DNA of 64,000 nt, from the NCBI GenBank assembly GCA_002436065.1, contig DIXP01000019.1, forward strand, positions 34,178 to 98,177, in the 5' to 3' direction. A model generated the notes under the pieces. That model saw nothing but the letters and a program-made list of their open reading frames with translations. It had not been told where the DNA came from and made no database searches. Shown here in pieces: positions 1 to 7,866 of the stretch (the first letter of the stretch is position 1; each line of letters begins with the position of its first letter). The position numbers and the translations under genes were made by a program. The DNA is from Chloroflexi bacterium UBA6077. GTDB lineage: Bacteria > Chloroflexota > UBA6077.

Positions 1-191
1 TGACCCTCGCCGTGGCGATTGCGGCCTCCCTCTCTATGGCCCTCCCCATCAGCACGCCACCAAACGCCATCGCCTACGGCACAGGGGAGGTCGGGACCGC
101 GGACATGGCCAGGGTGGGAGTGCCGATAACGGTTCTGGGGGTGTTGCTGGTGGCTGTTGTCGGGGTTACCTATTGGTCTATACTGGGTTGA
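1..191 (+). CDS. SLC13/DASS-family anion:sodium symporter, C-terminal end only
   Basis: The window opens inside this gene; the reading frame begins at base 3 and leaves 62 codons before TGA. The visible part contains PISTPPNAIAYGTG, the conserved C-terminal signature of the divalent anion:Na+ symporter family (dicarboxylate or sulfate carriers of the inner membrane). A last hydrophobic helix (VPITVLGVLLVAVVGVTYW) then runs to the stop. Substrate cannot be told from this end. It lies 39 bases upstream of hutU on the same strand, so co-transcription is possible, but a candidate promoter lies in its last codons. Confidence 0.72.
   Translation, partial: TLAVAIAASLSMALPISTPPNAIAYGTGEVGTADMARVGVPITVLGVLLVAVVGVTYWSILG
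157..184 (+). promoter_or_regulatory. Candidate sigma70-type promoter ahead of the hut genes
   Basis: TTGTCG and TATACT are separated by 16 bases, about 45 bases before the hutU start codon and inside the end of the upstream transporter gene. Seen by eye only; no transcript evidence. Confidence 0.35.
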
Positions 192-230
192 GAGGATGTA
201 GAAGATGTCCTTTCAGCGGGAGGTGATGGC

Positions 231-1898
231 ATGACGTCGACAGCGTCTGGTCCGCGGGTCGTGCGAGCACCGACGGGTGACAGGCTGAGCTGCAAGGGAT
301 GGGAGCAGGAGGCTGCCCTTCGCATGCTGATGAACAACCTGGACCCCGAGGTGGCGGAGCGCCCCGGGGATCTCGTCGTCTACGGAGGGCGGGGGAAGGC
401 AGCCAGGTCCTGGGAGGCATTCGACGCCATCGTCCGCGAGTTGAAGCGATTGGATAACGACGAGACGCTGTTGGTCCAGAGTGGAAAGCCTGTGGCGGTG
501 TTTCGCACCCATCCAGATGCCCCACGGGTGCTGATCGCCAACTCCAACCTGGTGCCCCATTGGGCGACCTGGGAGGAGTTCGACCGCCTGGAGGCGCTGG
601 GCCTCACCATGTACGGCCAGATGACCGCCGGGAGTTGGATCTACATCGGCAGCCAGGGAATCGTCCAGGGCACATACGAGACCCTGGCTGCCGCAGCCGA
701 CCGGCACTTCGGCGGTACCCTGAAGGGCAGGCTGGTGCTAACGGCCGGCCTGGGGGGCATGGGTGGCGCCCAGCCGCTGGCGATAACGATGAACGAGGGC
801 GTGGCCCTCATCGCCGAGGTGGACCCGGGCCGGATGCAGCGACGGCTGGACAGCGGCTACCTCGATAGCTGGTCGATGGATCTGAATCAGGCGCTGGACG
901 CGGCGCTGCAGGCGAAGGCGCTCGGCCGGCCGATCTCCATCGGGGTGCTGGCCAACGCCGCGGAGCTGACGGCGGAGCTGCTGCGGCGAGGTGTGATACC
1001 CGATATCGTCACCGACCAGACCCCCGCCCACGACCCCTCCATGTACGTCCCGCAGGGACTGACCGTCCAGCAGGCCGATGAACTGAGGCAGACCGATCGG
1101 GACCGCTATCTGGAGATGTCCTACCGATCCATGGGTGAGCACGTCCGCTCCATGGTGGAGTTCGTGCGCCGCGGAGCCCTGGTGTTCGACTACGGGAACA
1201 ATCTGCGAGAGCGGGGCAAGGAGGCCGGAGTCGAGGATGCCTACAGCTACCCCGGCTTCGTCCCCGCATTCATCCGGCCCCTCTTCTGCCGGGGCAAGGG
1301 GCCTTTCCGCTGGGTGGCCCTCTCCGGTGACCCTGAAGACATCTACCGGACCGACGAGGCGCTGCTGCGGCTCTTTCCAGACAACGCCAGCCTCAAGCGA
1401 TGGATAACCCTGGCGCGGCAGCGGATCAAGTTCCAGGGGCTACCGGCCCGGATCTGCTGGCTCGGCTACGGAGAGCGGGACCGGGCAGGGCTGGAGTTCA
1501 ACCGAATGGTCCGCACCGGGGAGCTGAGAGGACCCATCGTGATAGGCCGTGACCACCTGGACGCCGGCTCCGTGGCCTCACCCTACCGTGAAACCGAGGC
1601 GATGCGAGACGGGTCAGATGCAATCGCCGACTGGGCGCTGCTGAACGCCATGGTTAATACTGCGGCGGGCGGGAGTTGGATCAGCTTCCATCACGGCGGC
1701 GGGGTGGGGATGGGCTACAGCCTCCATGCGGGCATGGTGGTGGTTGCCGACGGCAGCGAGCGGGCCGAGCGGAAGCTGTCCAGGGTGCTGAGGACCGACC
1801 CTGGCCTTGGGGTTGTGCGACACGCCGATGCCGGCTACCCCGAGGCGCTGGAGGCGGCCAGGGAGATGGGGATACGGCTTCCCATGGCGGAGGAATGA
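231..1898 (+). CDS. hutU: Urocanate hydratase (urocanase)
   Basis: 555 residues, the usual length of bacterial HutU. It converts urocanate to 4-imidazolone-5-propionate in cytosolic histidine degradation, using tightly bound NAD+ as electrophile. The glycine-rich NAD+ segment GLGGMGGAQP is at about residues 173-182; the family blocks PLFCRGKGPFRWVALSGDPE, GLPARICWLGYGERDR and FHHGGGVGMGYS are all present. The ATG is preceded by GGGAGGTG. The next genes, hutI and an FTCD fusion, carry out the following steps. No histidase (hutH) is visible here, so it is either upstream of the window or elsewhere. Its stop codon is followed at once by a palindromic repeat. Confidence 0.97.
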   Translation: MTSTASGPRVVRAPTGDRLSCKGWEQEAALRMLMNNLDPEVAERPGDLVVYGGRGKAARSWEAFDAIVRELKRLDNDETLLVQSGKPVAVFRTHPDAPRVLIANSNLVPHWATWEEFDRLEALGLTMYGQMTAGSWIYIGSQGIVQGTYETLAAAADRHFGGTLKGRLVLTAGLGGMGGAQPLAITMNEGVALIAEVDPGRMQRRLDSGYLDSWSMDLNQALDAALQAKALGRPISIGVLANAAELTAELLRRGVIPDIVTDQTPAHDPSMYVPQGLTVQQADELRQTDRDRYLEMSYRSMGEHVRSMVEFVRRGALVFDYGNNLRERGKEAGVEDAYSYPGFVPAFIRPLFCRGKGPFRWVALSGDPEDIYRTDEALLRLFPDNASLKRWITLARQRIKFQGLPARICWLGYGERDRAGLEFNRMVRTGELRGPIVIGRDHLDAGSVASPYRETEAMRDGSDAIADWALLNAMVNTAAGGSWISFHHGGGVGMGYSLHAGMVVVADGSERAERKLSRVLRTDPGLGVVRHADAGYPEALEAAREMGIRLPMAEE

Positions 1899-2055
1899 CC
1901 TAACCCCCCTGCCCTCCTTCCCGCGTCGGGAAGGGGGGAGAAGAGTTCCCTCTCCCTGAGGGAGAGGGTCAGGGTGAGGGGGAACCTGGGGCACAACCGG
2001 GCGAGCCCCTCACCCCTGCCCCCCCTCCCGTGGTGGGAGGGGGCAGGGGTGAGGT
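1899..2055 (+). repeat. Palindromic GC-rich repeat element, copy A
   Basis: Directly after the hutU stop come three palindromes: a CCTTCCCGCG-TCGGGAAGG arm pair, CCCTCTCCCTGAGGGAGAGGG, and a final CCCTGCCCCCCTCCC / GGGAGGGGGCAGGG stem. The same arrangement occurs after the E2 gene near 18.0-18.17 kb in reverse orientation, so both copies have the same orientation relative to the gene they follow. It may act as a terminator or mRNA-stabilising REP-like element. Confidence 0.8.
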
Positions 2056-2068
2056 CCCAGCGGGTGCT

Positions 2069-3352
2069 ATGAACAGAGCTACCCTCATAATTGAAAACGC
2101 GGCGGAGTTGGTAACCGTGGCCGGGGGCCCGGGGCCTCGCCGAGGCCGCGCCCAGGGCGAACTGGGCATCGTCCGCGATGGCGCCGTTGCGGTGGGGCCG
2201 GACGGGCGCATCCTGGCGGCGGGCCCCACTCCGAGGGTGCTGGCGTCCGTGATCACCACGCCGGAGACTCGGGTCATCGACGCCACAGGTCGGGCGGTCC
2301 TGCCCGGCTTCGTGGATCCCCACACCCACGCCATCTTTGCCGGAGACCGTGCGGACGAGTTCGCGCGCCGTTTGGCCGGTGCAGACTACCTTCAGATCCT
2401 GGCCAGGGGCGGCGGCATCCTCAACACCGTGCGGGCCACTCGGGCCGCCTCGGCCGAGGAGTTAGAGGAGCGGACGAGGAGCTTCCTTCTGGAGATGCTC
2501 CGCCAGGGCACCACCACCGTGGAGATCAAGAGCGGCTACGGACTGAACCTGATCGACGAGCTCAAAATGCTCCGGGTTGCCGAGGCGCTGTCGGCGGATG
2601 GCCCCATCTCCATAGCACCCACCTTTATGGGCGCCCACGCTGTCCCGCCGGAGTTCAGGGGAAAGCCGGAAGCCTACCTCGATCTGTTGATCGAGAGGGT
2701 GATCCCATGGGTGGCCCACGAGGCGTTTGCCTGGTTCTGCGACGTCTTCTGCGAGAAGGGCGTCTTCACCGTGGAGCAGAGCCGTAGGGTCCTGGAGGCG
2801 GCCAAGGACCGAGGGCTTTACCTGAAGATCCACGCCAATCAGAAATCGGCCTCGGGAGGGGCGCGGCTGGCGGCTGAGTTGGGGGTGGTGTCCGCCGACC
2901 ACCTGGAGTACGTGACGGATCCGGAGATCGATGCCCTTGCCGGGACCGATACGGTGGGTGTGCTGCTGCCGGGAGCGGCCTTCATGCTGATGGAGGATAC
3001 TCTGCCACCGGCTCGCCGCCTGATCGATAGGGGTGTGCCGGTGGCCCTGGCCACGGACTTCAATCCTGGCTCCTCCCCCATCCTCTCCATGCCGCTCATC
3101 ATTGGGCTGACCTGCATGAAGCGGCTGCTCACTCCAGCCGAGGCAATCGTGGCTTCCACCCTGAATGCCGCCTATGCGGTGAAGCTAGGGGAGGAGGTGG
3201 GGAGTCTGGAGGTGGGCAAACAGGCCGACATGGTCGTCCTGGATGCGCCCTCCCACCTGCATCTGGTCTACTGGTTCGGTCGCAACGTCGTGCAGACCGT
3301 TATCAAGGGCGGCAAGGTGGTTTGGGAGAGGGAGTCGGAAAAAGCATGGTAG
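2069..3352 (+). CDS. hutI: Imidazolonepropionase
   Basis: 427 residues from the chosen ATG. It hydrolyses 4-imidazolone-5-propionate to N-formimino-L-glutamate, the third step of histidine degradation. Amidohydrolase fold: the metal-binding PHTH is near residue 84, further ligand segments are KIHANQ (about 252) and SADHLEY (about 276), and the catalytic/metal region ATDFNPGSSP is near 328. An in-frame upstream extension to about base 2030 is possible, but it would be translated from the palindromic repeat and gives a non-homologous leader, so the ATG starting MNRATLIIENA is preferred. Its last seven bases overlap the next gene. Confidence 0.96.
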   Translation: MNRATLIIENAAELVTVAGGPGPRRGRAQGELGIVRDGAVAVGPDGRILAAGPTPRVLASVITTPETRVIDATGRAVLPGFVDPHTHAIFAGDRADEFARRLAGADYLQILARGGGILNTVRATRAASAEELEERTRSFLLEMLRQGTTTVEIKSGYGLNLIDELKMLRVAEALSADGPISIAPTFMGAHAVPPEFRGKPEAYLDLLIERVIPWVAHEAFAWFCDVFCEKGVFTVEQSRRVLEAAKDRGLYLKIHANQKSASGGARLAAELGVVSADHLEYVTDPEIDALAGTDTVGVLLPGAAFMLMEDTLPPARRLIDRGVPVALATDFNPGSSPILSMPLIIGLTCMKRLLTPAEAIVASTLNAAYAVKLGEEVGSLEVGKQADMVVLDAPSHLHLVYWFGRNVVQTVIKGGKVVWERESEKAW

Positions 3353-4923
3353 CGCTGGTTGAGTGCGTGCCCAACTTCAGCGAGGGCAGGGATAGGGAGA
3401 AGATCGATCGGATCGCCGCGGCCATGGTCGCGGTGGCGGGGGTCCGGCTGCTGGATAGCAACATGGACGCCGGTCACAACCGGGCCGTGGTCACACTCCT
3501 GGGAAGTCCTGAGGCCGTCGGCGAGGCAGCCTTCCGGGGGGTTGCCGAGGCGGCGAAGCTGATCGACCTGCGCACGCACCGGGGCGAGCACCCGCGCATG
3601 GGAGCCGCCGACGTGGTGCCCTTCGTCCCCGTGAGCGGGGTTTCCATGGAGGAGTGTGTCGCCCTGGCCAGGCGGGTTGGGGAGCGCATCGGCCGCGAGC
3701 TGTCCATACCGGTGTTCCTCTACGAAGAGGCCGCGACGCGTCCAGAGCGGCGGAACCTGGCGGATGTGCGGGGGCCGCAGTTCGAGGGGTTGTTGTCGCT
3801 GGTGGGTACCGACCCCTCCCGAGATCCGGATTTTGGCCCCAGGGCGATGCACCCCACAGCGGGGGCTGTGGCAGTGGGGGCGCGCCCCCTGCTTGTAGCC
3901 TACAACGTCTACCTGAACACGGCTGATCAGTCGGTGGCCAGGGCCATCGCCAGGGCGGTGCGCTACCAGACCGGCGGGCTGCGCTACGTCAAGGCCCTCG
4001 GCATGGCGGCCAACGAGGCGGGGCGAGTCCACGTTTCCATGAACCTCACCAACAGCGCCGGTACGCCCATTCACCGGGTGCTGGAGATGATCCGTTCAGA
4101 AGCTTCTCGTTACGGTGTGGCGGTGGTGGAGAGCGAGGTGGTGGGGCTGGTGTCGGCCGATGCCCTGATCGACGCCGCGGAGCACTACCTCCAACTCAAC
4201 TCCTTCTCCCGCTCTCAGCTGCTGGAGTACCGGCTGCTGGAGGAGGGAGGGGATGGGGAAACGGGGAGACGGACCCCACCCCCGGCCCCTCCCCCGCGGG
4301 GAGAGGGGAGTCCTCAGCCTCCGCGTCTCCTCGAAGAGACCGTCACCGGCTTTGCGGACTGGGTGGCCTCCTCGGACCCGGTGCCGGGCGGCGGTAGTGT
4401 CGCTGCGCTGGTGGGGGCCCTGGCCTCCGCACTTGCCGCCATGGTCGCCCGCCTGACTCGGGGCCGAAAGCGCTTCGCGGGCGTGGAGGGGGAGATGAAG
4501 GCGCTGGAGGCCCGGTCGGAGGAGGCAAGAGTCCGCCTGCTGCATCTGGTGGAGGAGGACACTGACGCCTACGCGGCCTATATGGCGGCCTATCGTGCCG
4601 CCAAGGCCGGCGGTCCGGAGACCGAGGCAGCGCTTCGGGAAGCCTCCTTGAGGATTGCGAAGGTGCCTCTGGAGAGCGCCCGCGTCTCTCTGGAGGCGAT
4701 GAAGCTGGCGCTGGAGGCTGCGGACCTGGGGAATCCAGTCGCCCGAACAGATGCTCAGGTGGCCGCGCTGCTGGCGCACGCCGCCACCCTTGGCGCCGTG
4801 CTGAACGTGCGCGTCAACCTGCCGTCCCTCAAGCCCGAGCAGAAGCCCGAGGAGTTGGAGTCTGAAGCTGCCGGTTTGGAACAGCGGGCTTCCGCCCTCC
4901 TGGCGAAGCTGCCACGAGGCTAG
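3346..4923 (+). CDS. ftcD: Fused glutamate formimidoyltransferase / formimidoyl-THF cyclodeaminase
   Basis: 525 residues. The N-terminal part (about 1-300, opening VECVPNFSEGRDREK with DAGHNRAVVT near residue 42) is the formimidoyltransferase, moving the formimino group from formiminoglutamate to tetrahydrofolate. The C-terminal part (about 330-525, with DPVPGGGSVAAL near 344) is the four-helix cyclodeaminase that releases ammonia and leaves 5,10-methenyl-THF. The domain order matches animal FTCD. The linker at about residues 303-328 (rich in Pro, Arg and Gly) is translated from a piece of the palindromic repeat family and looks like an in-frame insertion. The ATG overlaps the end of hutI. 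The stop codon lies inside a 20-base direct repeat. Confidence 0.94.
   Translation: MVALVECVPNFSEGRDREKIDRIAAAMVAVAGVRLLDSNMDAGHNRAVVTLLGSPEAVGEAAFRGVAEAAKLIDLRTHRGEHPRMGAADVVPFVPVSGVSMEECVALARRVGERIGRELSIPVFLYEEAATRPERRNLADVRGPQFEGLLSLVGTDPSRDPDFGPRAMHPTAGAVAVGARPLLVAYNVYLNTADQSVARAIARAVRYQTGGLRYVKALGMAANEAGRVHVSMNLTNSAGTPIHRVLEMIRSEASRYGVAVVESEVVGLVSADALIDAAEHYLQLNSFSRSQLLEYRLLEEGGDGETGRRTPPPAPPPRGEGSPQPPRLLEETVTGFADWVASSDPVPGGGSVAALVGALASALAAMVARLTRGRKRFAGVEGEMKALEARSEEARVRLLHLVEEDTDAYAAYMAAYRAAKAGGPETEAALREASLRIAKVPLESARVSLEAMKLALEAADLGNPVARTDAQVAALLAHAATLGAVLNVRVNLPSLKPEQKPEELESEAAGLEQRASALLAKLPRG
4255..4330 (+). repeat. Repeat-derived segment read in frame inside the FTCD gene
   Basis: GGGGAAACGGGGAGACGG is followed by CCCCTCCCCCGCGGGGAGAGG, resembling the palindromic repeats after hutU and E2 and the GGGACACGGGGAC-type repeats elsewhere in the window. 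The length and frame keep both FTCD domains joined. Confidence 0.6.
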
Positions 4924-5152
4924 CGCGCGACCAAATCGACTGTGATAGGCGGCAAGGCCGCCCATTCCCGGTCCGTAGTGCAGGGCCCTGTGCCCTGCCA
5001 CCCGTTGGCGTACCCGCACACAACCACCTGCTCTGCCAGCGCCCGCACCCATCGGCAACGACGCAAGGCAGGGCAACTGGACGGCAGGGCACAGGGCCCT
5101 GCACTACATGCCGAAACCAATTTGGCGGAGCACTAGCGCGCGACCAAATTGA
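4920..5152. repeat. MITE-like element: 25-bp inverted repeat bounded by 20-bp direct repeats
   Basis: Perfect 25-base arms lie at 4975-4999 and 5083-5107 (left arm begins GTAGTGCAGGGCCCTG). Outside them, CTAGCGCGCGACCAAAT(C/T)GA occurs at 4920-4939 and again at 5133-5152 with one difference. The left direct repeat contains the FTCD stop codon, so the element appears to have duplicated the gene's end. No coding potential is visible. This accounts for most of the gap between the FTCD gene and dcd. Confidence 0.7.
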
Positions 5153-5162
5153 TCCTGACACC

Positions 5163-5193
5163 TGTCATCCTGAGCGATTAGCGAAGGATCTCC
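5163..5193. repeat. Short dispersed repeat, TGTCATCCTGAGCG type
   Basis: TGTCATCCTGAGCGATTAGC continuing GAAGGATCTCC is a recognisable short interspersed repeat that I recall from many GC-rich environmental bacterial genomes. It sits between the inverted-repeat element and the end of dcd. Confidence 0.5.
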
Positions 5194-5237
5194 TGTTACA
5201 GGTAGACGCCTCTCGCCATGTTAAGCGCTCGTCCCCC

Positions 5238-5750
5238 CTATGGCAATACCTGGTTCTCGAAGCGGCCGCGGTAGTGGGCGCGGCCCTTGCACTCCTCGAA
5301 GATGAACTGGCAGATGGCGGTCCCCGGGTAGATGGCCAGGGGGACGGGGCCCACGTTGATCATCTCCAGTACCTGCTTGTTGGAGATGCCGGGCTGCATG
5401 AAGCCCGCGGTCATGTGCACCATGAGCCCCACCCGGGCGAAGCGGCTGCGCCCCTCCAGCCGGCCGCAGATGTTGTCGGGAAGGGTAATCTTCTCCAGGG
5501 TGATCCCGTGGACCGCTTGGCCAGGGAGCAGCAGCAGGTGGTCGTCCACCTCCACCAACTCGGTCACATCCTCGTAGGAGGCATCCTCGGTGACGGGGTG
5601 GATGTGGGGCAGCGCCCGGAAGACCCGGAACTTGTTATCCAGGTGGAGGTCCACTGAGGCCGGGCCAACCTGGTCCTCGGAGAAGGGTTCGATTGCGATC
5701 TCCCCCTCCTGGACCAGTCTCAGTATCTCATCGTGAGTCAAAACCGCCAT
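5238..5750 (-). CDS. dcd: dCTP deaminase (dUTP-producing family)
   Basis: 170 residues; trimeric dCTP deaminase/dUTPase fold in pyrimidine nucleotide synthesis. The key block reads GRSRFARVGLMVHMTAGF and then MQPGISNKQVLEM. The Arg and Ser of GRS, the second Arg, the HxTA element and the catalytic Glu of VLE are kept. The usual Asp-Pro-Gly-Phe/Trp is replaced by Gln-Pro-Gly-Ile. Whether it makes dUTP or dUMP (bifunctional type) cannot be told. The ATG follows a GGGGGC-rich site, 15 bases after the stop of the BON gene, so the two probably form one transcript. Confidence 0.9.
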   Translation of the reverse strand: MAVLTHDEILRLVQEGEIAIEPFSEDQVGPASVDLHLDNKFRVFRALPHIHPVTEDASYEDVTELVEVDDHLLLLPGQAVHGITLEKITLPDNICGRLEGRSRFARVGLMVHMTAGFMQPGISNKQVLEMINVGPVPLAIYPGTAICQFIFEECKGRAHYRGRFENQVLP

Positions 5751-5765
5751 CGCTGCCCCCTTCGA

Positions 5766-6455
5766 TCAGGCCGCTGCCGGCTGCTGCCTCTCACCCTCTG
5801 TGGCCAACATATTCTCTACGTAAACAACTCCCGCGGTGTACCAGGCATCCTTCTCCGCTGCCTGCCGCTCCTCCGGGCTCGATACCGTTCCCTCCAGCCG
5901 GATCGTGCCGGCCACACACTTCACGGTGATCTTGGTTGGATCCGCCAGACTAGCATCTATGTCCAGGGCGGCACGAACGTCCTGCTCGATCTCCGCATCG
6001 GGGCGACGCTGGTCCGTCGAGATGGCTAATTCGTTAGACACATCCACCACCCCCTGGACCTGCCAGGCGCACTCCTCGGCAGACGCCCGCTCCTCCTGGT
6101 TCACGACTGTGCCGGAGAGCCTTACCAGCCCTTCGGACACGTTCACCACGATGCTCCGCGCATCCACCCCGAACTGCCTGTCCAGGGTGTTGGCCACGTC
6201 CGCTGCTATTTTGTCAGCGGCTCGGAGGGTATCTGGGCGCACCCGGAGGCGGTTTCGAACCTCCTTTACCCCTTGTACCCCCCACGCATCCTCGGCAGCC
6301 AGCATCCTGTCCCTGTAGCTCCTCACCGTTCCAGTCAGGGTAGCTACCCCATTCTCAATCTGAACGGTTATCCCCTCTGACCGCAGGCGGGAGTCGAGTC
6401 TGAATGCCTCGTGGATCCTGGCAGCCATCTTTCTGCCATCTAGTGCTTCAGCCAT
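5766..6455 (-). CDS. Protein with three BON domains
   Basis: 229 residues containing three consecutive BON-type repeats (about 12-75, 80-145 and 150-218), each with the pattern I-x-V-x-V-x-x-G-x-(V/I)-x-L-x-G-T-V and a V-x-x-V-x-N-x-L ending. BON domains are usually periplasmic or envelope-associated and linked to osmotic or envelope stress. No signal peptide is seen at this N-terminus, which argues for a cytosolic role. The ATG follows AAGGA. A second, unrelated-length BON protein is encoded near 17.5 kb. Specific function unknown. Confidence 0.85.
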   Translation of the reverse strand: MAEALDGRKMAARIHEAFRLDSRLRSEGITVQIENGVATLTGTVRSYRDRMLAAEDAWGVQGVKEVRNRLRVRPDTLRAADKIAADVANTLDRQFGVDARSIVVNVSEGLVRLSGTVVNQEERASAEECAWQVQGVVDVSNELAISTDQRRPDAEIEQDVRAALDIDASLADPTKITVKCVAGTIRLEGTVSSPEERQAAEKDAWYTAGVVYVENMLATEGERQQPAAA

Positions 6456-6553
6456 CGCTCTTCCTTAGGCAGTCAGCTTTCGGCTATCAGCCGCTGGCCT
6501 CCGCCCGCAAAGGTCGCGCGGGGAGCGGAGGCCGATGGGGGTTTGAGCATCGG

Positions 6554-6690
6554 CTATGCCAACGGTCTGCCGCCCATCCGGAGCACGGCCAATGCCCCAA
6601 CGGCCGAGACCACCACGAGCATCCAGAGGGCCGGATCGTAGCCACCCAGGGCATCGTGGACGATCCGCTCGGGGCGGTGGCGCAGCAGCA
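6554..6690 (-). pseudogene. C-terminal remnant of an MFS transporter
   Basis: The minus strand can be read as IHDALGGYDPALW-type sequence (here IVHDALGGYDPALWMLVVVS) and on through a final hydrophobic helix to a TAG stop. This is the typical last helix of a major facilitator. No start or upstream helices remain; the homology stops where group II intron sequence begins. Judged a decayed fragment. Confidence 0.5.
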
Positions 6691-6699
6691 GGCCGTCTT

Positions 6700-6845
6700 G
6701 ACGAAAGCCTATTGGGCCAAGTTGGGACTGGTGAGCTTGGCGGAGCAGTATCGCAAGATCCGGAATGAATGGCGAACCGCCGGATGCGGACCCGCATGTC
6801 CGGTGGTGTGAGAGGAGGGTAGGGAGACCTACCCTCCTACTCGAT
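6700..6845 (+). mobile_element. 3' end of a group II intron (class C-like), truncated
   Basis: Bases 6776-6807 fold as a domain V: outer 8-bp stem ACCGCCGG/CCGGTGGT carrying a CGC triad, a two-base 3' bulge (GT), inner stem ATGCG/CGCAT and a four-base loop. Downstream, GGAGGGTAGG-GAGA-CCTACCCTCC forms a domain VI stem with an unpaired A before the ending CTCGAT. The upstream frame (KAYWAKLGLVSLAEQYRKIR) resembles the end of an intron-encoded protein. The 5' part of the intron is missing. Confidence 0.6.
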
Positions 6846-7281
6846 CATATCCTCCCTTCACTGTTGGCGCTGGCAAGCATGTATATAGGCAATGGTTATA
6901 CAGCTTTACGACAACCGCAGCTTCGTGTATGCTGTTGCTGACCGACCTGAAGAAGGGGTCGATATCGTTGGCGTCTGCCAGGCGTGACGGGTGCGCCGCA
7001 CATCGGTGATGGTGTTGCCGATGAAGCGGATTAGCTATGGACTGCAGATCAGTCGCGCGACGCATACCCTGCTGTTGGGCGTGCGGGGTCACCCACCCGA
7101 GCGGTCGTATACACGCACGTTCTCGCCTGTCTCCGCACCACGCCTATCCCACCGAATTATCCGGCCCCCCTAGCCGGGCCGGGCCTCTCGCCCGTTCCCC
7201 GACCCACTCGCTGGCTCCGTGCTTCCGTCTCCTGTGGAGGGCTCGTTCTCTCCAACCAACGGAGTATCAAGGAGGTTCGCC
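6846..7281. other. Gap before the hdr operon, no gene seen
   Basis: No convincing reading frame on either strand. The last 80 bases are the leader of hdrC, including a GC-rich GGCCGGGCC segment and the AAGGAGG ribosome binding site at 7269-7275. A promoter for the hdr operon must lie here, but no clear -35/-10 pair was found. Confidence 0.4.
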
Positions 7282-7866
7282 GTGACAGCATCGGTCTCGC
7301 TATCCAAGAAGGCGTCCGCCCCCGGGTGGTTTCTGGATGAGGTCATCAGGGCCACGCCCGGGATATCGCGCCTGGAGATGTGCATCCAGTGCGGTACCTG
7401 CGGCGGATCCTGCCCGTCCGCAGGCGACATGGACCACACCCCTCGCCAGCTCTTCGCCATGATCCGCGCAGACATGCGGGATGCGGTGCTCCGGAGCAAT
7501 ACCCCCTGGCACTGCGTTTCCTGCTACTACTGCACGGTGCGCTGCCCCCAGGAGGTGCACATCACCGACGTGATGTATGCCCTCAAGAGCATGGCCATTC
7601 AGGCCAAGCTGTACCACGACGCCGTCGGCCCGGACTTCTCCCAGACCTTCATCGACTACGTGGAGAACTACGGCCGCAGCTTCGAGTTCGGACTGGCCAC
7701 GCGCCACAACCTCCGACATCACCCCCTGAACATCCCATCGATGATCCCCATGGGGCTGGGGATGCTGACGAGGGGTCGCATGGACCTCACCCCGCAGCGC
7801 ATTGAGGGGTTGGAGCAGCTGCAGGCGATACTGGCTCGCGCCAAGCAGTTGGAGGAGAGTGCCTGA
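7282..7866 (+). CDS. hdrC: Heterodisulfide reductase-like subunit C
   Basis: 194 residues from a GTG start six bases after AAGGAGG; a longer in-frame version without a good ribosome binding site is rejected. Two [4Fe-4S] motifs of the HdrC type are visible: CIQCGTCGGSCP (about residues 34-45) and CVSCYYCTVRCP (about 79-90). HdrC relays electrons between HdrA and the HdrB active site in the soluble Hdr complex. It is the first gene of an eight-gene operon, with its stop overlapping the hdrB start by one base. The true electron acceptor in this organism is unknown, since no methanogenesis genes are seen. Confidence 0.93.
   Translation: MTASVSLSKKASAPGWFLDEVIRATPGISRLEMCIQCGTCGGSCPSAGDMDHTPRQLFAMIRADMRDAVLRSNTPWHCVSCYYCTVRCPQEVHITDVMYALKSMAIQAKLYHDAVGPDFSQTFIDYVENYGRSFEFGLATRHNLRHHPLNIPSMIPMGLGMLTRGRMDLTPQRIEGLEQLQAILARAKQLEESA

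Noticed and set aside
2030..2068. Longer N-terminus for hutI
   Set aside because: The extra 13 codons lie in the palindromic repeat; homology begins at MNRATLIIEN.
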